Assembly: GCA_947389015.1 (NCBI GenBank)
Contig: CANDVA010000007.1
Location: 1-64,000, forward strand
Reading direction: 5' to 3'
Length of the DNA: 64,000 nucleotides
Source: an uncultured Clostridia bacterium
Lineage (GTDB): Bacteria; Bacillota; Clostridia; Oscillospirales; Ruminococcaceae
Shown here piece after piece: positions 1-8,820 of this stretch. The notes under the pieces are model-generated. The model was not told the DNA's origin. It did not search any database and was given only the letters and a program-made list of their open reading frames with translations. The position numbers and the translations under genes are program-made. Position 1 is the stretch's first letter, and the number at the start of each line of letters is the position of its first letter.

Positions 1-29
1 TTCATTATAATTCTATTACATGGATTGTG

Positions 30-673
30 TCAAGTTTTATTATACAACATCATTGGCAGTGAGCTTACTTGCGTTCTCGAATAAGCGTGAATCTGTGCCG
101 CTTTTGCTTCGCTGTAATTGTAGTGATTAGACTTGCACCAACTTTGGTATTTGGCTTTAAAAGCCGATGGGCAGAGCTTGGAATTCGCATTAAGATGTGG
201 GAATTGCAGCACGAAATCGATCCACTTTTCATGCCCGTCGGTTTCCCTGTGAGGAGATGAAAAAAATGTGTTTGCGTTCGGGAAACACGAATCAAGCAGA
301 GCTATCAGATTATACTTCTGCATGATAAGTATTTATTACTGCCTGTTGAGAACCTTGAGCGTTTTGCGCGTACCCTTGGAGAGTATGTACTCACGAAGTT
401 GAGTCCATTTATCAAGGGCGTAATTTGCGATCTTAAACGCGTCCTTTTTATCGGTCTTAACTTTTCTAACACGGTTTGTACCGTAGTCGTCAATTAGTAA
501 AGGGGTGTCTACGGAAACAAATATTTCCGCGTTGTGGGGGGCGTTGGCGATTGGATCATAATATGTGCTAGTGTACCCCCATAACAACTTTCGTTTCGCA
601 CGATAATGCCAAAGGGCTGCACAATCGCAACTATACTTTTGCCTTTGGATACATCAATACCTATTGCGTTCAT
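30..673 (-). pseudogene. IS110-family transposase remnant (frameshifted, C-terminally truncated)
   Basis: Three minus-strand pieces read as one IS110-family transposase. The start is at 673 with MNAIGIDVSKGKS, the first part of the DEDD nuclease domain. A second piece contains IFVSVDTPLLIDDYGTNRVR and KTDKKDAFKIANYALDKW. A third contains ANTFFSS and GHEKWIDFVLQFPH. IS110 transposases are about 400 residues; this one is split by frameshifts near 590 and 325 and stops near 30, so the C-terminal transposase-20 domain with the catalytic serine is missing. It is a dead element, at the left edge of an accessory region. Family assignment is from the recognisable DEDD and KTDKKDA motifs. Confidence 0.8.
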
Positions 674-962
674 AAATATAATCTCCTATTATAGAATTTG
701 TGATCGAGTAATTCCACACTTTACTCATTACCTATTCTGTTTACCGAGTGATACGAGCGCTTATGATTGGCTTTACCTGAAAAATCGAACGCTGTAATGA
801 AAGCATGGATGACAGTCTTTCAAACGGGTGTGGCGTCCTAAAGAGGAAATCGTCAGTCCAATTATTGCTTCCATTATAGTCCAAGTATCAAAGTTCGTGT
901 AAACCATGGTTGGCTTGCCGTGGGTTTATCCGATAAAGATATTATAGAAGGAGAATAATGTC

Positions 963-3572
963 ATGAGGGAAACTAGAAAACTTACTATGAAAACAAATTT
1001 TGAAGGGCTTATCCGTTTGCTTGCGGATGGACTTTACAGCACTTCTGATATTTTTGTCCGGGAATTAGTCCAAAATGGACACGACAGCATTGTGCGTCGT
1101 GAAGCTTTGAAGGAAACCTTTTATCAAGGGGAAATTTCCATCACCTATGACAGTTCAGAAAAAAGCATTACCTTTACTGACAATGGAATCGGGATGGATG
1201 CGTCAGATATTGAAAACTTCTTATCTGTTATTGGTTCTACTGGCACTGGTATATCCAAAGGGGAACTGGATGATATTTTTTCCGAGGAACTGATTGGTCA
1301 GTTTGGAATTGGGATGCTGTCCTCTTTTCTTGTGGCAAACAAGGTGTGTGTTCAGACCCATAAGGTCAACTCGGATACAGCGTACCAGTGGGTTAATTAT
1401 GGTTCAACTGAGTGTGAGCTTTCTTTGATTGACAGAAAAGAGGTCGGCACCGCTGTCACGGTATTTGTGCGCCCAGATTTCACATATTTATTAGATCGGC
1501 ATAAACTGGAAGAAATCATTTGCCGCTACTGCGACTTCATCTCAGTTCCTATCAAAATAAATGGCGCTGGTCCTGTTAATGCAATTTTCGCTCCCTGGGA
1601 TAAGGAATATCAGACTGCAGAGCAGGAAATTGATGCCTATAGCACATTTGTCAACCGGCGTTTCCCTGATATGTCTATGGATGTATTCCCTATCAACATC
1701 AGCAAACAGGCAGAGGGAAAGTTCTATCGGGCACAGGGGGTTCTGTATATTTCTAATCAGCATTTGGCCGGTCTGAATTCTACCGGCACGCTGGACATCT
1801 TTGTGCGGAAAATGCTTGTCAAGGAAGGTGATACCTCTTTGCTTCCTACATGGGCAAAATTTGTGCGCGGTGTTGTGGACAGCCCTGACTTGAGTCCTAC
1901 TGCCGGACGTGACAATATCAACCAGGAGAACATGGCGTTCAAAGTTATCCAGGCTGAATTGGGTGCAAAGATTATTGAACGGCTGGAATACCTTGCAGTA
2001 AACCGTCCAGATAAGTTTTCCTATATTAACCAGTGGCATCATGACCATCTTAAAGGCATGGCTATGGTTAATGAAGACTTTTTTGGCCAGGTTGCAGATC
2101 TTTTGCTTTTTGAGACAAACCAGGGAGATGTATCACTACAGCGGTATATCCCCATGAACCCCATGATAGAAGGCAGGAATCCTATCTACTACTTTTCCCA
2201 TTATGACAGCGCGGCACAGTATTACCGCATGGCAAACGAAAAGGGGCTTGTTGTCATCAACGCAGGACGCAATTATGATGAAGAGATTCTGGAAAAATAC
2301 GGGGAGCACCATCCGGAAGTTATGCTGGAAAAACTCAATGTATTGGATAAAGGGATTTTTTTTGAGGAGCTTTCAGCTGAAAACCGACTGCCGTTCCGCC
2401 GTTTGGAGGAACGGATGAGTTACCATCTTAACCATGACCTGGGGTTAAATATCGTGCTTAACACGAAACTTTATGACCCGAAAGCCGTCCCAGCCGTCAT
2501 TATTGAAACAGAAGTCTCCAAGACAGACAGGGAACTGCAGGATCTTTTGAACATGCCTTCTTTACGTATGAGTTTTGGTGATGCATTCCGCAGCATACAG
2601 GAACGTATTCATAATCGTCCTATGCAGTTGGCTTTGAATGGACGGAACACCCTTATCCAGCTTCTTTCAAAGGCAAATCTGGATTCTATCGTGACTGCTA
2701 CTGTGATGACGCTGCTTTACAATAATGCCTTGATTTATTCCCACCGGTTGGACGAACGCAATATGAGTATTGTACATGACAATGTTGCCCAGATCATGAC
2801 GATGCTTATAGAAGCACAACATGAGAACCTTGCCTTGCGCGATGAGCTCCTGAAACTGAGAAAAGACATGCAAGTAATAAACGCCAGCAGCATGGTCAAC
2901 GGCAGTAAACATATCCTTATGTTTATGATCACACCTTTTGCTGATGAGTATAAATCTGTAGAGTTAGCTGTTCGCCGGGTCTTTGAACGGGCACCGTTTT
3001 GTTTTGAGGTCTGCTTGGCCAGGGATAAATACAGTGCAGACACTTTGGTTGAGAATGTTAAATCGCATATTGCCTCTGCACAGTGTTTTATAGCGGAAAT
3101 CAGTGACTTGAATCCCAACGTCATGATGGAAGTTGGCGGAATCTTAATGAGCGAGGATAAACGACCTGTTTTCGTACTTTGGGATACGCATTCCACGCTA
3201 AGAAAACCCGCTGACTTTGGGGATTGGCTTACCTTTTCTTACAGCGGCAGGACTGCTTCACCAGACGAACTAGTAAATGAGATTACCAGCCATCTTATTG
3301 AAGGAGGTCGGATTAAGAATGCTCGTATTGAAGAACTTATGCACTGTAGGAAAGAACTCTTTCTGTCGCATACACTGCTGTCAAGTCTGCCGGAAATACA
3401 ATTGAATGACTCTCAGAGAGCCAACATCTGCAATAAGTTTAAGACTGTTGACAGCTATGTGTCCGCAAAGGAGGATGTACTTTCTACACTCGGTGTCAAT
3501 ATGCACATTTTGCTGGGACTCCAGGATGAGTTGAAAAAAGTAATGGAGGAGTGCCGCCGGTATGAGGGGTGA
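963..3572 (+). CDS. Hsp90/HtpG-like GHKL ATPase fused to a TIR-/nucleotidase-like C-terminal domain
   Basis: 869 residues. Residues 1-130 hold the three GHKL/Hsp90 ATP-site motifs: N-box ELVQNGHDSI (E34, N38, D41), DNGIGM (73-78) and GQFGIGM (112-118). The middle segment, up to about residue 330, matches the HtpG middle domain (FVRGVVDSPDLSPTAGRDNI). A helical linker follows, then an independent alpha/beta domain at about 648-780 with HILMFMITPFADEY at its start and LNPNVMMEVGG (N717, E723), the pattern seen in TIR-like and nucleoside-deoxyribosyltransferase-like folds where the Glu is catalytic. HtpG itself is about 620 residues and lacks this domain. AGAAGGAG at 946-953 supports the start at 963. 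The stop overlaps the TPR gene by 11 bp. Inference: an ATPase sensor driving an NAD- or nucleotide-hydrolysing effector, possibly in phage defence. The fold of the C-terminal domain is the least certain part. Confidence 0.72.
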   Translation: MRETRKLTMKTNFEGLIRLLADGLYSTSDIFVRELVQNGHDSIVRREALKETFYQGEISITYDSSEKSITFTDNGIGMDASDIENFLSVIGSTGTGISKGELDDIFSEELIGQFGIGMLSSFLVANKVCVQTHKVNSDTAYQWVNYGSTECELSLIDRKEVGTAVTVFVRPDFTYLLDRHKLEEIICRYCDFISVPIKINGAGPVNAIFAPWDKEYQTAEQEIDAYSTFVNRRFPDMSMDVFPINISKQAEGKFYRAQGVLYISNQHLAGLNSTGTLDIFVRKMLVKEGDTSLLPTWAKFVRGVVDSPDLSPTAGRDNINQENMAFKVIQAELGAKIIERLEYLAVNRPDKFSYINQWHHDHLKGMAMVNEDFFGQVADLLLFETNQGDVSLQRYIPMNPMIEGRNPIYYFSHYDSAAQYYRMANEKGLVVINAGRNYDEEILEKYGEHHPEVMLEKLNVLDKGIFFEELSAENRLPFRRLEERMSYHLNHDLGLNIVLNTKLYDPKAVPAVIIETEVSKTDRELQDLLNMPSLRMSFGDAFRSIQERIHNRPMQLALNGRNTLIQLLSKANLDSIVTATVMTLLYNNALIYSHRLDERNMSIVHDNVAQIMTMLIEAQHENLALRDELLKLRKDMQVINASSMVNGSKHILMFMITPFADEYKSVELAVRRVFERAPFCFEVCLARDKYSADTLVENVKSHIASAQCFIAEISDLNPNVMMEVGGILMSEDKRPVFVLWDTHSTLRKPADFGDWLTFSYSGRTASPDELVNEITSHLIEGGRIKNARIEELMHCRKELFLSHTLLSSLPEIQLNDSQRANICNKFKTVDSYVSAKEDVLSTLGVNMHILLGLQDELKKVMEECRRYEG

Positions 3573-4680
3573 TGCAGAACGATGGAATCGGTTGGATGAG
3601 GCGGAGGCGCGAAGGCGGAAACAAAAGAGCGTAGATGAACTGCATAACGACGGATATCAGTTATCCTGCCAATGTCGTTATGGACAGGCCGCAACTCTTT
3701 TTTCTCAGGCGGCATCATTGGCAAGGCAGAAAGGGGATTTGCCAGCGCAATGTGAGAATCTCTATTGGGAAGGCCACTGCTATCAACAAGATGATCAATT
3801 AAAAAAGTCCCTGGCCTGTTTTTTAAAGGCAGAGCAGCTTAAAGGTCTGGATGCCGTCACCCAGTTCTACAATCTTATGGATTTGTTTAATGTTTCCATG
3901 AGCTTACATTTGCCACAGGTAGAAATCCAATCCATTTTGGATAGGCTTGGCCCTTATAAAGACACACGGCAGATCGGTGGCTCCAAGAGCATGGTGCTGA
4001 ACGCTGAATATTCTTTCCTTTCATCCTGTGATAAGGCTGCGGAGGCGCTGGCAAAAGCCCAGGAGGCATTTGCTTCCCGGATAGATAAGCCACCTAGCTA
4101 TAATGACAACGTTTATTTCAGAGATTTAGTGACAGCTTATCGCCTGAATGGGCAGATTCCTGACGCATGGGCTGTCCTGCGCCGCTGGCGAAGAGAAGGA
4201 AGCACTAAATTCGCTGATACAAAGCGCAAGCAACTTATGGCAGAACTCGAGTTATATTATTGTGAGGATAAGCTTGATGACGCATGGGATACACTCCAGC
4301 ACATCAAAGCGGAAGAACAATACCTGGGCAGGGCAGGGATGTATGTCGACACATTGGAATGGGAGATTTTAATTGGGACGAAGACAGACCGTATGGAACA
4401 GGTTAAACCTGCACTGGGTATTTTTTTCAAAAAGTACCGCAATTCAGAAGACCTCGCTGACCGTTATATGTGCTATAAAGCGTTTGCACGTTACTGCTGT
4501 GCTTCTTGCCGTATTGTACCACCGGGAAACCGTGGGCGGATGGAACGGCACGCAGAGTTCTGGCTGAAAAAAGCTGAGCAAATGGCAGAGCATTTAGATG
4601 GACTGATGCATGTTACTTTTCGAACAAAAGAGATTAAAAAAATCCAGAAAGGCTTTAATAGATCACCTACCGAAATCTGA
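3562..4680 (+). CDS. TPR-repeat protein, partner of the Hsp90-like ATPase
   Basis: 372 residues, no signal peptide or membrane segment. Helical TPR-like repeats begin at about residue 20 (DELHNDGYQLSCQCRYGQAA, then AQCENLYWEGHCYQQDDQLK and a third at SLACFLKAEQL). More degenerate helical hairpins run to the C-terminus. The gene starts inside the end of the upstream ATPase gene (11-bp overlap, different frame), so the two are translationally coupled and almost certainly work together. Eukaryotic Hsp90 uses TPR co-chaperones. Here a TPR protein next to an Hsp90-fold ATPase could be a target-recognition or regulatory subunit, but that is an analogy and not shown by the sequence. No specific TPR subfamily recognised. 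Confidence 0.7.
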   Translation: MRGDAERWNRLDEAEARRRKQKSVDELHNDGYQLSCQCRYGQAATLFSQAASLARQKGDLPAQCENLYWEGHCYQQDDQLKKSLACFLKAEQLKGLDAVTQFYNLMDLFNVSMSLHLPQVEIQSILDRLGPYKDTRQIGGSKSMVLNAEYSFLSSCDKAAEALAKAQEAFASRIDKPPSYNDNVYFRDLVTAYRLNGQIPDAWAVLRRWRREGSTKFADTKRKQLMAELELYYCEDKLDDAWDTLQHIKAEEQYLGRAGMYVDTLEWEILIGTKTDRMEQVKPALGIFFKKYRNSEDLADRYMCYKAFARYCCASCRIVPPGNRGRMERHAEFWLKKAEQMAEHLDGLMHVTFRTKEIKKIQKGFNRSPTEI

Positions 4681-5517
4681 ACTTCCAAAGTGCGAACAAC
4701 GATTGTAACCTTGACATAATCCATTTCCCCATGCGATTTTACGGTTGCTCCATCTGGATTTCAAAATAGACACCAAATCCATAACAGCTTAAAATCGGAT
4801 AATAAACATAAAAAATGGCGGAATCCAAACCCATAGAGTCCCATTTGAGATGTCGAAAATCCACATAATAGAGATGAGCAAAACGCAAATTCCTTAAAGT
4901 GTTAACGCCTTATATGGCTTGTTTTATGCGGTGCACCGCTAAATATTGTGTTGCTGCATTCGCGAAACCGAGTTTTGCACATCTCTATCCACATAATATA
5001 AAGGAGTGTTAAGATAGTGCCTATTTTTAGCGTGACATATTACATATCCATGGATGCCAACACTTCAAAATCTCCGCGAGTCTCCAAATCTATTTGTCCA
5101 ACGCAAAGAGTTCGAATTGTTCTAACAGCAATTTGATTTTGCCTCGCGAAATACTTTCAAAACAACGTGGGGTGTAACGCGGATCTTGGCGAAAATCTTT
5201 TTGGTAACAATGTCACAAACTAAATCTTGCGAGAAACAGGATTCACGATACACAGATATTTTCGACACGAAAATGGATTCGAACATCCCCCCCCTATAAA
5301 ATTTTTGGGTTGTTTTTGTTTAAGTCGCACAAAAGGCTTATGAATTGCTTTTCTCAATCAAGAAGTGAATCATGGACTTTTTTTGTTACGCAGGGTTGTT
5401 ACCAAAAAGATGTAGGCGGGATTCGAACCTTTTTCGCAACAAAATTTTTGCTGTTGAAATTCGTGCACGGGTTGTCGCAAGCGACAACACTAGCACATAT
5501 TATTAATATACAAACAT
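4681..5517. other. Gene-poor AT-rich spacer between the Hsp90/TPR pair and the prophage remnant
   Basis: About 840 bp without a credible gene. The only open frame, at 5310-5588, has no ribosome binding site and no recognisable content. Visible features are a run of eight C residues near 5288, a perfect 8-bp inverted repeat GTTGTCGC-AA-GCGACAAC at 5471-5488, and an AT-rich stretch just after it. The inverted repeat lies about 30 bp before a strong hairpin and could be an operator or a short stem. No promoter of good quality was found. Confidence 0.5.
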
Positions 5518-5574
5518 GGGCGCCTGTAAGTTGCTTTCCTATTTATGGAAAGCGATTTACGGGCGCCCTTTTTT
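5518..5574 (+). terminator. Strong hairpin with T-run upstream of the DpnD/PcfM-like gene
   Basis: GGGCGCC at 5518-5524 pairs with GGCGCCC at 5562-5568. The inner part continues as TGTAA/TTACG and CTTTCC/GGAAAG around a TATTTAT loop, and six T follow at 5569-5574. This is a textbook rho-independent terminator. It sits about 75 bp before the next start codon, so it may terminate an upstream transcript or act as an attenuator for the small gene. Confidence 0.75.
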
Positions 5575-5650
5575 GTTTTCCGGCGTAATTCGGAAATATA
5601 ATCGCTCATCAAGCCGTTACGGGCTTGAAATAAAATACGGAGGTAACACA

Positions 5651-5971
5651 ATGCGCAACGAAAGCAAGCAGACCAAACCCGACTGCCCGCTGATCGGGCA
5701 AAATGGCAACATCTATAACCTCGTCGGGATCGCGGCAAAAACCTTGAAAAGAAACGGCTTATCAGCCGAAGCGACCAAGATGTCGACAAGGGTCTTCAGC
5801 AGCGGCAGCTACGATGAGGCGCTGGGTATCATCGGCGAATACGTCAACATTACTTCGGTCGATGAACCCAATGAGGATACAGCGTCTTGGATAAAGGCTC
5901 TGCCTGTTTGGTCGGAGTTTGCCTCAACCGTTAAACAGGAGTTCAACTCGGAATTCACGTCCGAAATATAA
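5651..5971 (+). CDS. Small DpnD/PcfM-like mobile-element protein, 3' end replaced by antisense portal DNA
   Basis: 106 residues from the ATG at 5651, preceded by ACGGAGGT. Residues 1 to about 73 (CPLIGQNGNIYNLVGIAAKT, then EATKMSTRVFSSGSYDEAL and IIGEYVNITSV) match a short protein I know from Clostridial conjugative elements and plasmids, called DpnD/PcfM-like and of unknown function. The last ~33 residues do not belong to that family. They are the antisense reading of a phage portal gene on the other strand. The ORF is therefore a chimera created by a recombination joint near 5870. A longer in-frame start at 5516 lies in the terminator hairpin and is rejected. Confidence 0.6.
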   Translation: MRNESKQTKPDCPLIGQNGNIYNLVGIAAKTLKRNGLSAEATKMSTRVFSSGSYDEALGIIGEYVNITSVDEPNEDTASWIKALPVWSEFASTVKQEFNSEFTSEI

Positions 5972-6195
5972 CGTCCGTTTTTGTCCAGCTTGACATGCCG
6001 TATTACAATAGCGGCTGCATCCAAAGCTATTCGGTTGAACACCGATGTGACGATAGAACGTTCGTTGCCGCGGCTAAACCTTGGTCGGTCGGGTCGGTAC
6101 ATATAACCCGCTCCGACATTTCCTCGGTATGTGGGGTCTTTGTTTCGGAAAGCGTCCCACGCTCACCTTAAGCGGTCGCCGAAATTAGAGTTCAC
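5875..6195 (-). pseudogene. Phage portal protein N-terminal fragment
   Basis: Reading the minus strand from a GTG at 6195 gives an N-terminus with AWDAFRNKDPTYRGN, then MYRPDRPRFSRGNERSIVTS, FNRIALDAAAIVIRHVKL and LTVEANSDQTGRAFIQDAV. This is the conserved beginning of an HK97-type phage portal protein, which is normally 400 or more residues. An in-frame TGA lies near 6163, and homology ends near 5875 where the DNA joins the DpnD/PcfM-like gene on the opposite strand. The rest of the portal gene and all downstream head and tail genes are gone. It lies directly downstream of the other minus-strand prophage genes, as expected for a packaging/head cluster. Confidence 0.65.
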
Positions 6196-6207
6196 GTTTT
6201 GTTTCAC

Positions 6208-6647
6208 CTACCTTTTTGGGGGCTCGTACATGTCCATTCTCAACGCATTTTTTACCCAATCTTTCCCATTGTTTATTGGGTCTTTCACGAAATAATCGAT
6301 TAGGGTTTTTGCGTATACGTTTTTCCACGTTTTGTCTACTTCTGCCAGATACGCCCTTCCTCTTTTATTGTATTCTCCGTTTGGAGACACGAGGTTTCCG
6401 CTGTATTTTTTGTTAATATTTTGCAGCCGAGAATTCATTTCATCGGAAGCCGAGTTGTAGGCTTTTGTCCAGTTTTTTTGTAATTCTTTTCAAAGGTCTT
6501 CACTGCCTTTTTTCCCTCTCGTGTAAAAGTTCCATCTGATTTTTTGTACCTTTGTTTACCGGCAGTGGTTAAAGTTCCGTCTTTGTTCTGAAATCTCCGA
6601 ACGCCCCACTTCTGACCGATGATGCCGTGATGATAAAGTTCTTGCAT
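6208..6647 (-). pseudogene. Phage protein with HHGI-GQKWG N-terminal motif, frameshifted
   Basis: The start at 6647 follows GAGGAGAG. The N-terminus is MQELYHHGIIGQKWGVRRFQ followed by NKDGTLTTAGKQRY, a motif found at the start of many Firmicutes phage head-region proteins (I believe catalogued as DUF7211). A one-base shift near 6480 separates it from its continuation KNWTKAYNSASDE, which runs into MNSRLQNINKKYSGN and WVKNALRMDMYEPPKR. Repairing the shift gives one protein of about 146 residues. It lies between the portal fragment and a larger protein with the same N-terminal motif. Function unknown. Confidence 0.65.
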
Positions 6648-6674
6648 TTTAAGCTCTCCTCTCATTACCAAACT

Positions 6675-6704
6675 AAAAAGGGGTGTTTTTTTACAGCCCC
6701 TTTT
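6675..6704 (-). terminator. Terminator after the 268-residue phage protein gene
   Basis: AAAAGGGG at 6676-6683 pairs with CCCCTTTT at 6697-6704 around a 13-nt loop. On the minus strand the stem is followed by TTTTTAG, so it can terminate transcription coming from the gene ending at 6732. Confidence 0.5.
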
Positions 6705-6731
6705 CATAAATAGATATGTGATTTCTGTGCA

Positions 6732-7538
6732 TCAAGATATAAGTTCGCTTACTTTTAATTTTTCCAAGCTTTTTACATACATCCTTGCGTCTTTAAGAAC
6801 CTCTTTGGTTATGGTCGTTGTTGATGTGATTTCCATTTTGTCAGGGTTAATCACAATCATAGCGGTTTTTGAAGTTCCACTCAAACGGTCGCTCAAATCC
6901 GGCAAAACATCGTAACCCTGCTGTCGAAATTCTTTATATAGCGATTTTGCGTCATTTGAAAATTGGGGGTCTGCCAGTATTCCGCTAATACCGTATGCCA
7001 GTATTTGACCTTCCTTACCTTTGGGATTAGCCAGTGCTCCCTTAACGTTTTCTATGGTTACGTCCTTACCCACCTCTCCAGAAACAATTCTTGAATAAGG
7101 AGACTCGTTAAACTTTTTAATACGCTTTTCGTCTGACAATAAGAACTTAGCTATTTCTTCGGCAAAAGATTTATCGGACGGCATTTTCAAGTTTTGTTTT
7201 ACCGTGATGTGCTGCACTGCTTCCGCTGATAGCTTCAGCAATTTATTTAACGGCGTAGGACCCATATACTTTATATATCGTGAAGCGTCGTCTTTCCCAT
7301 AGCTCACATATGTAGCTCCGGAAATATTCACATCTTGTGTTGATTTTCCCACCCTATTAAACGTAAAGCCAACGGGAACGGTTTTTGAGCCATCAGCATT
7401 TACTTTTATTTGTTTTCCTGAATCCTCGTAATATCGTTTTTTCCCAGCAGATGTGAGAGAGCCGTCCTTGCGTCGAAAGCGTCTAATACCCCACCTTTGT
7501 CCAAGAATTCCATGATGATATAATTCATTGTTTATCAT
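6732..7538 (-). CDS. Phage protein with HHGI-GQRWG N-terminal motif and unknown C-terminal domain
   Basis: 268 residues, start at 7538 after GGAAAGGAGCG. The N-terminus ELYHHGILGQRWGIRRF and KDGSLTSAGKKRY is the same tag-like motif as in the neighbouring genes at 6208-6647 and 10596-11123. The rest differs and ends in a well-conserved-looking segment (YKEFRQQGYDVLPDLSDRL, then KTAMIVINPDKMEIT). I recognise the N-terminal module as typical of prophage head clusters, but I do not recognise the C-terminal domain, which could be structural or a virion-delivered enzyme. Intact, although its neighbours are broken. Confidence 0.6.
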   Translation of the reverse strand: MINNELYHHGILGQRWGIRRFRRKDGSLTSAGKKRYYEDSGKQIKVNADGSKTVPVGFTFNRVGKSTQDVNISGATYVSYGKDDASRYIKYMGPTPLNKLLKLSAEAVQHITVKQNLKMPSDKSFAEEIAKFLLSDEKRIKKFNESPYSRIVSGEVGKDVTIENVKGALANPKGKEGQILAYGISGILADPQFSNDAKSLYKEFRQQGYDVLPDLSDRLSGTSKTAMIVINPDKMEITSTTTITKEVLKDARMYVKSLEKLKVSELIS

Positions 7539-7617
7539 CGGTCACGCTCCTTTCCAAAAATCAAGTCATTAAAGTCGGGTTCTGCATCGAAAATTATTTA
7601 CATTGTGTAAAAAATGC

Positions 7618-7646
7618 TTGACAATGCAAGAAAAGTATGGTATAAT
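7618..7646 (+). promoter_or_regulatory. Consensus promoter of the plus-strand cargo genes inside the prophage block
   Basis: TTGACA at 7618-7623 and TATAAT at 7641-7646 with exactly 17 bp between them, a perfect vegetative promoter. It is followed by AAAGGAG at 7652-7658 and ATG at 7668. It points against the surrounding minus-strand phage genes, as in phage moron loci. Confidence 0.85.
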
Positions 7647-7667
7647 TTAGCAAAGGAGATGAGCTTA

Positions 7668-8636
7668 ATGAACGCTCCAACACCCTATGCGTCAACTAAC
7701 GATGAATGGGAAGAATTTTTCGACGAAGTGCCTAAAATTGCCCAGTCACTTTTAAACGGGGCTAAATCATCAATTCAAATCATAGAAACAATACTAAACA
7801 ATGCTCCGCAGTTTTTAAAAATCCTTAAAAAGACTGTACCGGAAGTAACTTTGCAAGCCGTTTTAACAGACGAGTAAAAGAAACAGATTGCTAACGAGGC
7901 ATTAAAGCTAATGCACAAGAAAGACGGATCCATACTTGCTGTGCTTATCAACCCTAAAAACAAACAAATTGTTACTCAAGTCCCATTGAAATATATCGAA
8001 AATCCGCCGAAAGAGCTTAACAACGAGATGGTGAATTTTGCTATTCAAATGCAATTAGCGCAAATCGCTGAACAAATCCAAGAGGTTCAAATATGTGTTG
8101 AAGAAATCCTACAAGGACAGGAACTTGACCGCTTAGCGTTAGCATATAGCTGTCAACAAAAATTCCTTCAGGCTCAAAAAATAAGAAATCTCGAATTAAA
8201 AAAGCAAGCTCTTCTGCAAATCGCCTTTTCAGCCGAAGATAGCAGAAATGCTCTTATGCAGAGTCAAACAGCTAATTTGGAATTTATAAAAAATCAGCCG
8301 AAAGATTTTTGGGGAAAAATGCTCAAAGGAGCTAAACCCGAAAAAATCGACACTAAAATGTCTCAAATTCGAGAAAGCCTAATTGCGATAAATTTAGTTT
8401 CAATGACCGAAGCTTTAGCATATCAGGAAATGGGAGAATATGAGTCTGCCAGACAAAGCCTTATTTATTATTCGGAATATCTAAACCAATCTTACTTATC
8501 CACAGAGAACTTCGTAGAACGCTTGGATTCTATTGATCCATCTCCAGATAACTATTGGTCAGAAACATTACCAAATATAAATGAAAGCATCCTAGCTTTA
8601 CCGTGCGCTGATGAGGGGCTGACGTTAAATGTTTAG
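7668..8636 (+). pseudogene. Conserved ~322-residue protein split by one in-frame TAA
   Basis: Translation from 7668 gives 69 residues (MNAPTPYASTNDEWEEFFDE to QAVLTDE) and a TAA at 7875-7877. The same frame continues without another stop through KKQIANEALKLMHKKDGSIL to 8636. A single C-to-T or G-to-T change in a CAA or GAA codon explains the stop. The protein is soluble, helical and rich in Q and E (IQMQLAQIAEQIQEVQ), and ends with DSIDPSPDNYW. I recognise it as a conserved hypothetical of Firmicutes accessory regions without known function. The 8-bp overlap with the following zinc-ribbon gene implies coupling. The downstream part might still be translated from ATG 7911. Read-through or a sequencing error cannot be excluded. 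Confidence 0.65.
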
Positions 8637-8817
8637 CAAAAGGAAATGCGAAAAATGCGGAAAAATATTTCCAAAAGGTTATTCTGAACCGCTATGCGAA
8701 AATTGCAAAGGAAAACGGGCCGCAGGCATCAAAAAAGTTGGCGTTGCAATCGCAGGGCTGGCAGTGGCTGGCAGCGGCGTTGCTCTCGCCGTGATTAAGG
8801 GCGTTTTGAAAAAATAA
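8629..8817 (+). CDS. Small zinc-ribbon protein with C-terminal hydrophobic helix
   Basis: 62 residues. Two CxxC pairs (C7, C10, C23, C26) in KCEKCGKIF and PLCENCKGK form a zinc ribbon. Residues about 37-57 (VGVAIAGLAVAGSGVALAVI) form one probable membrane or membrane-associated helix. The start overlaps the upstream gene by 8 bp, so both belong to the unit driven by the promoter at 7618. The partner gene carries an internal stop, so the unit may be inactive. Function unknown. Confidence 0.7.
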   Translation: MFSKRKCEKCGKIFPKGYSEPLCENCKGKRAAGIKKVGVAIAGLAVAGSGVALAVIKGVLKK

Positions 8818-8820
8818 TGT

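Noticed and set aside
5412-5440. GGATTCGAACC, which looks like a tRNA T-arm on the minus strand
   Set aside because: No acceptor, D or anticodon arm can be built around it; at best a fragment left by an integration event.
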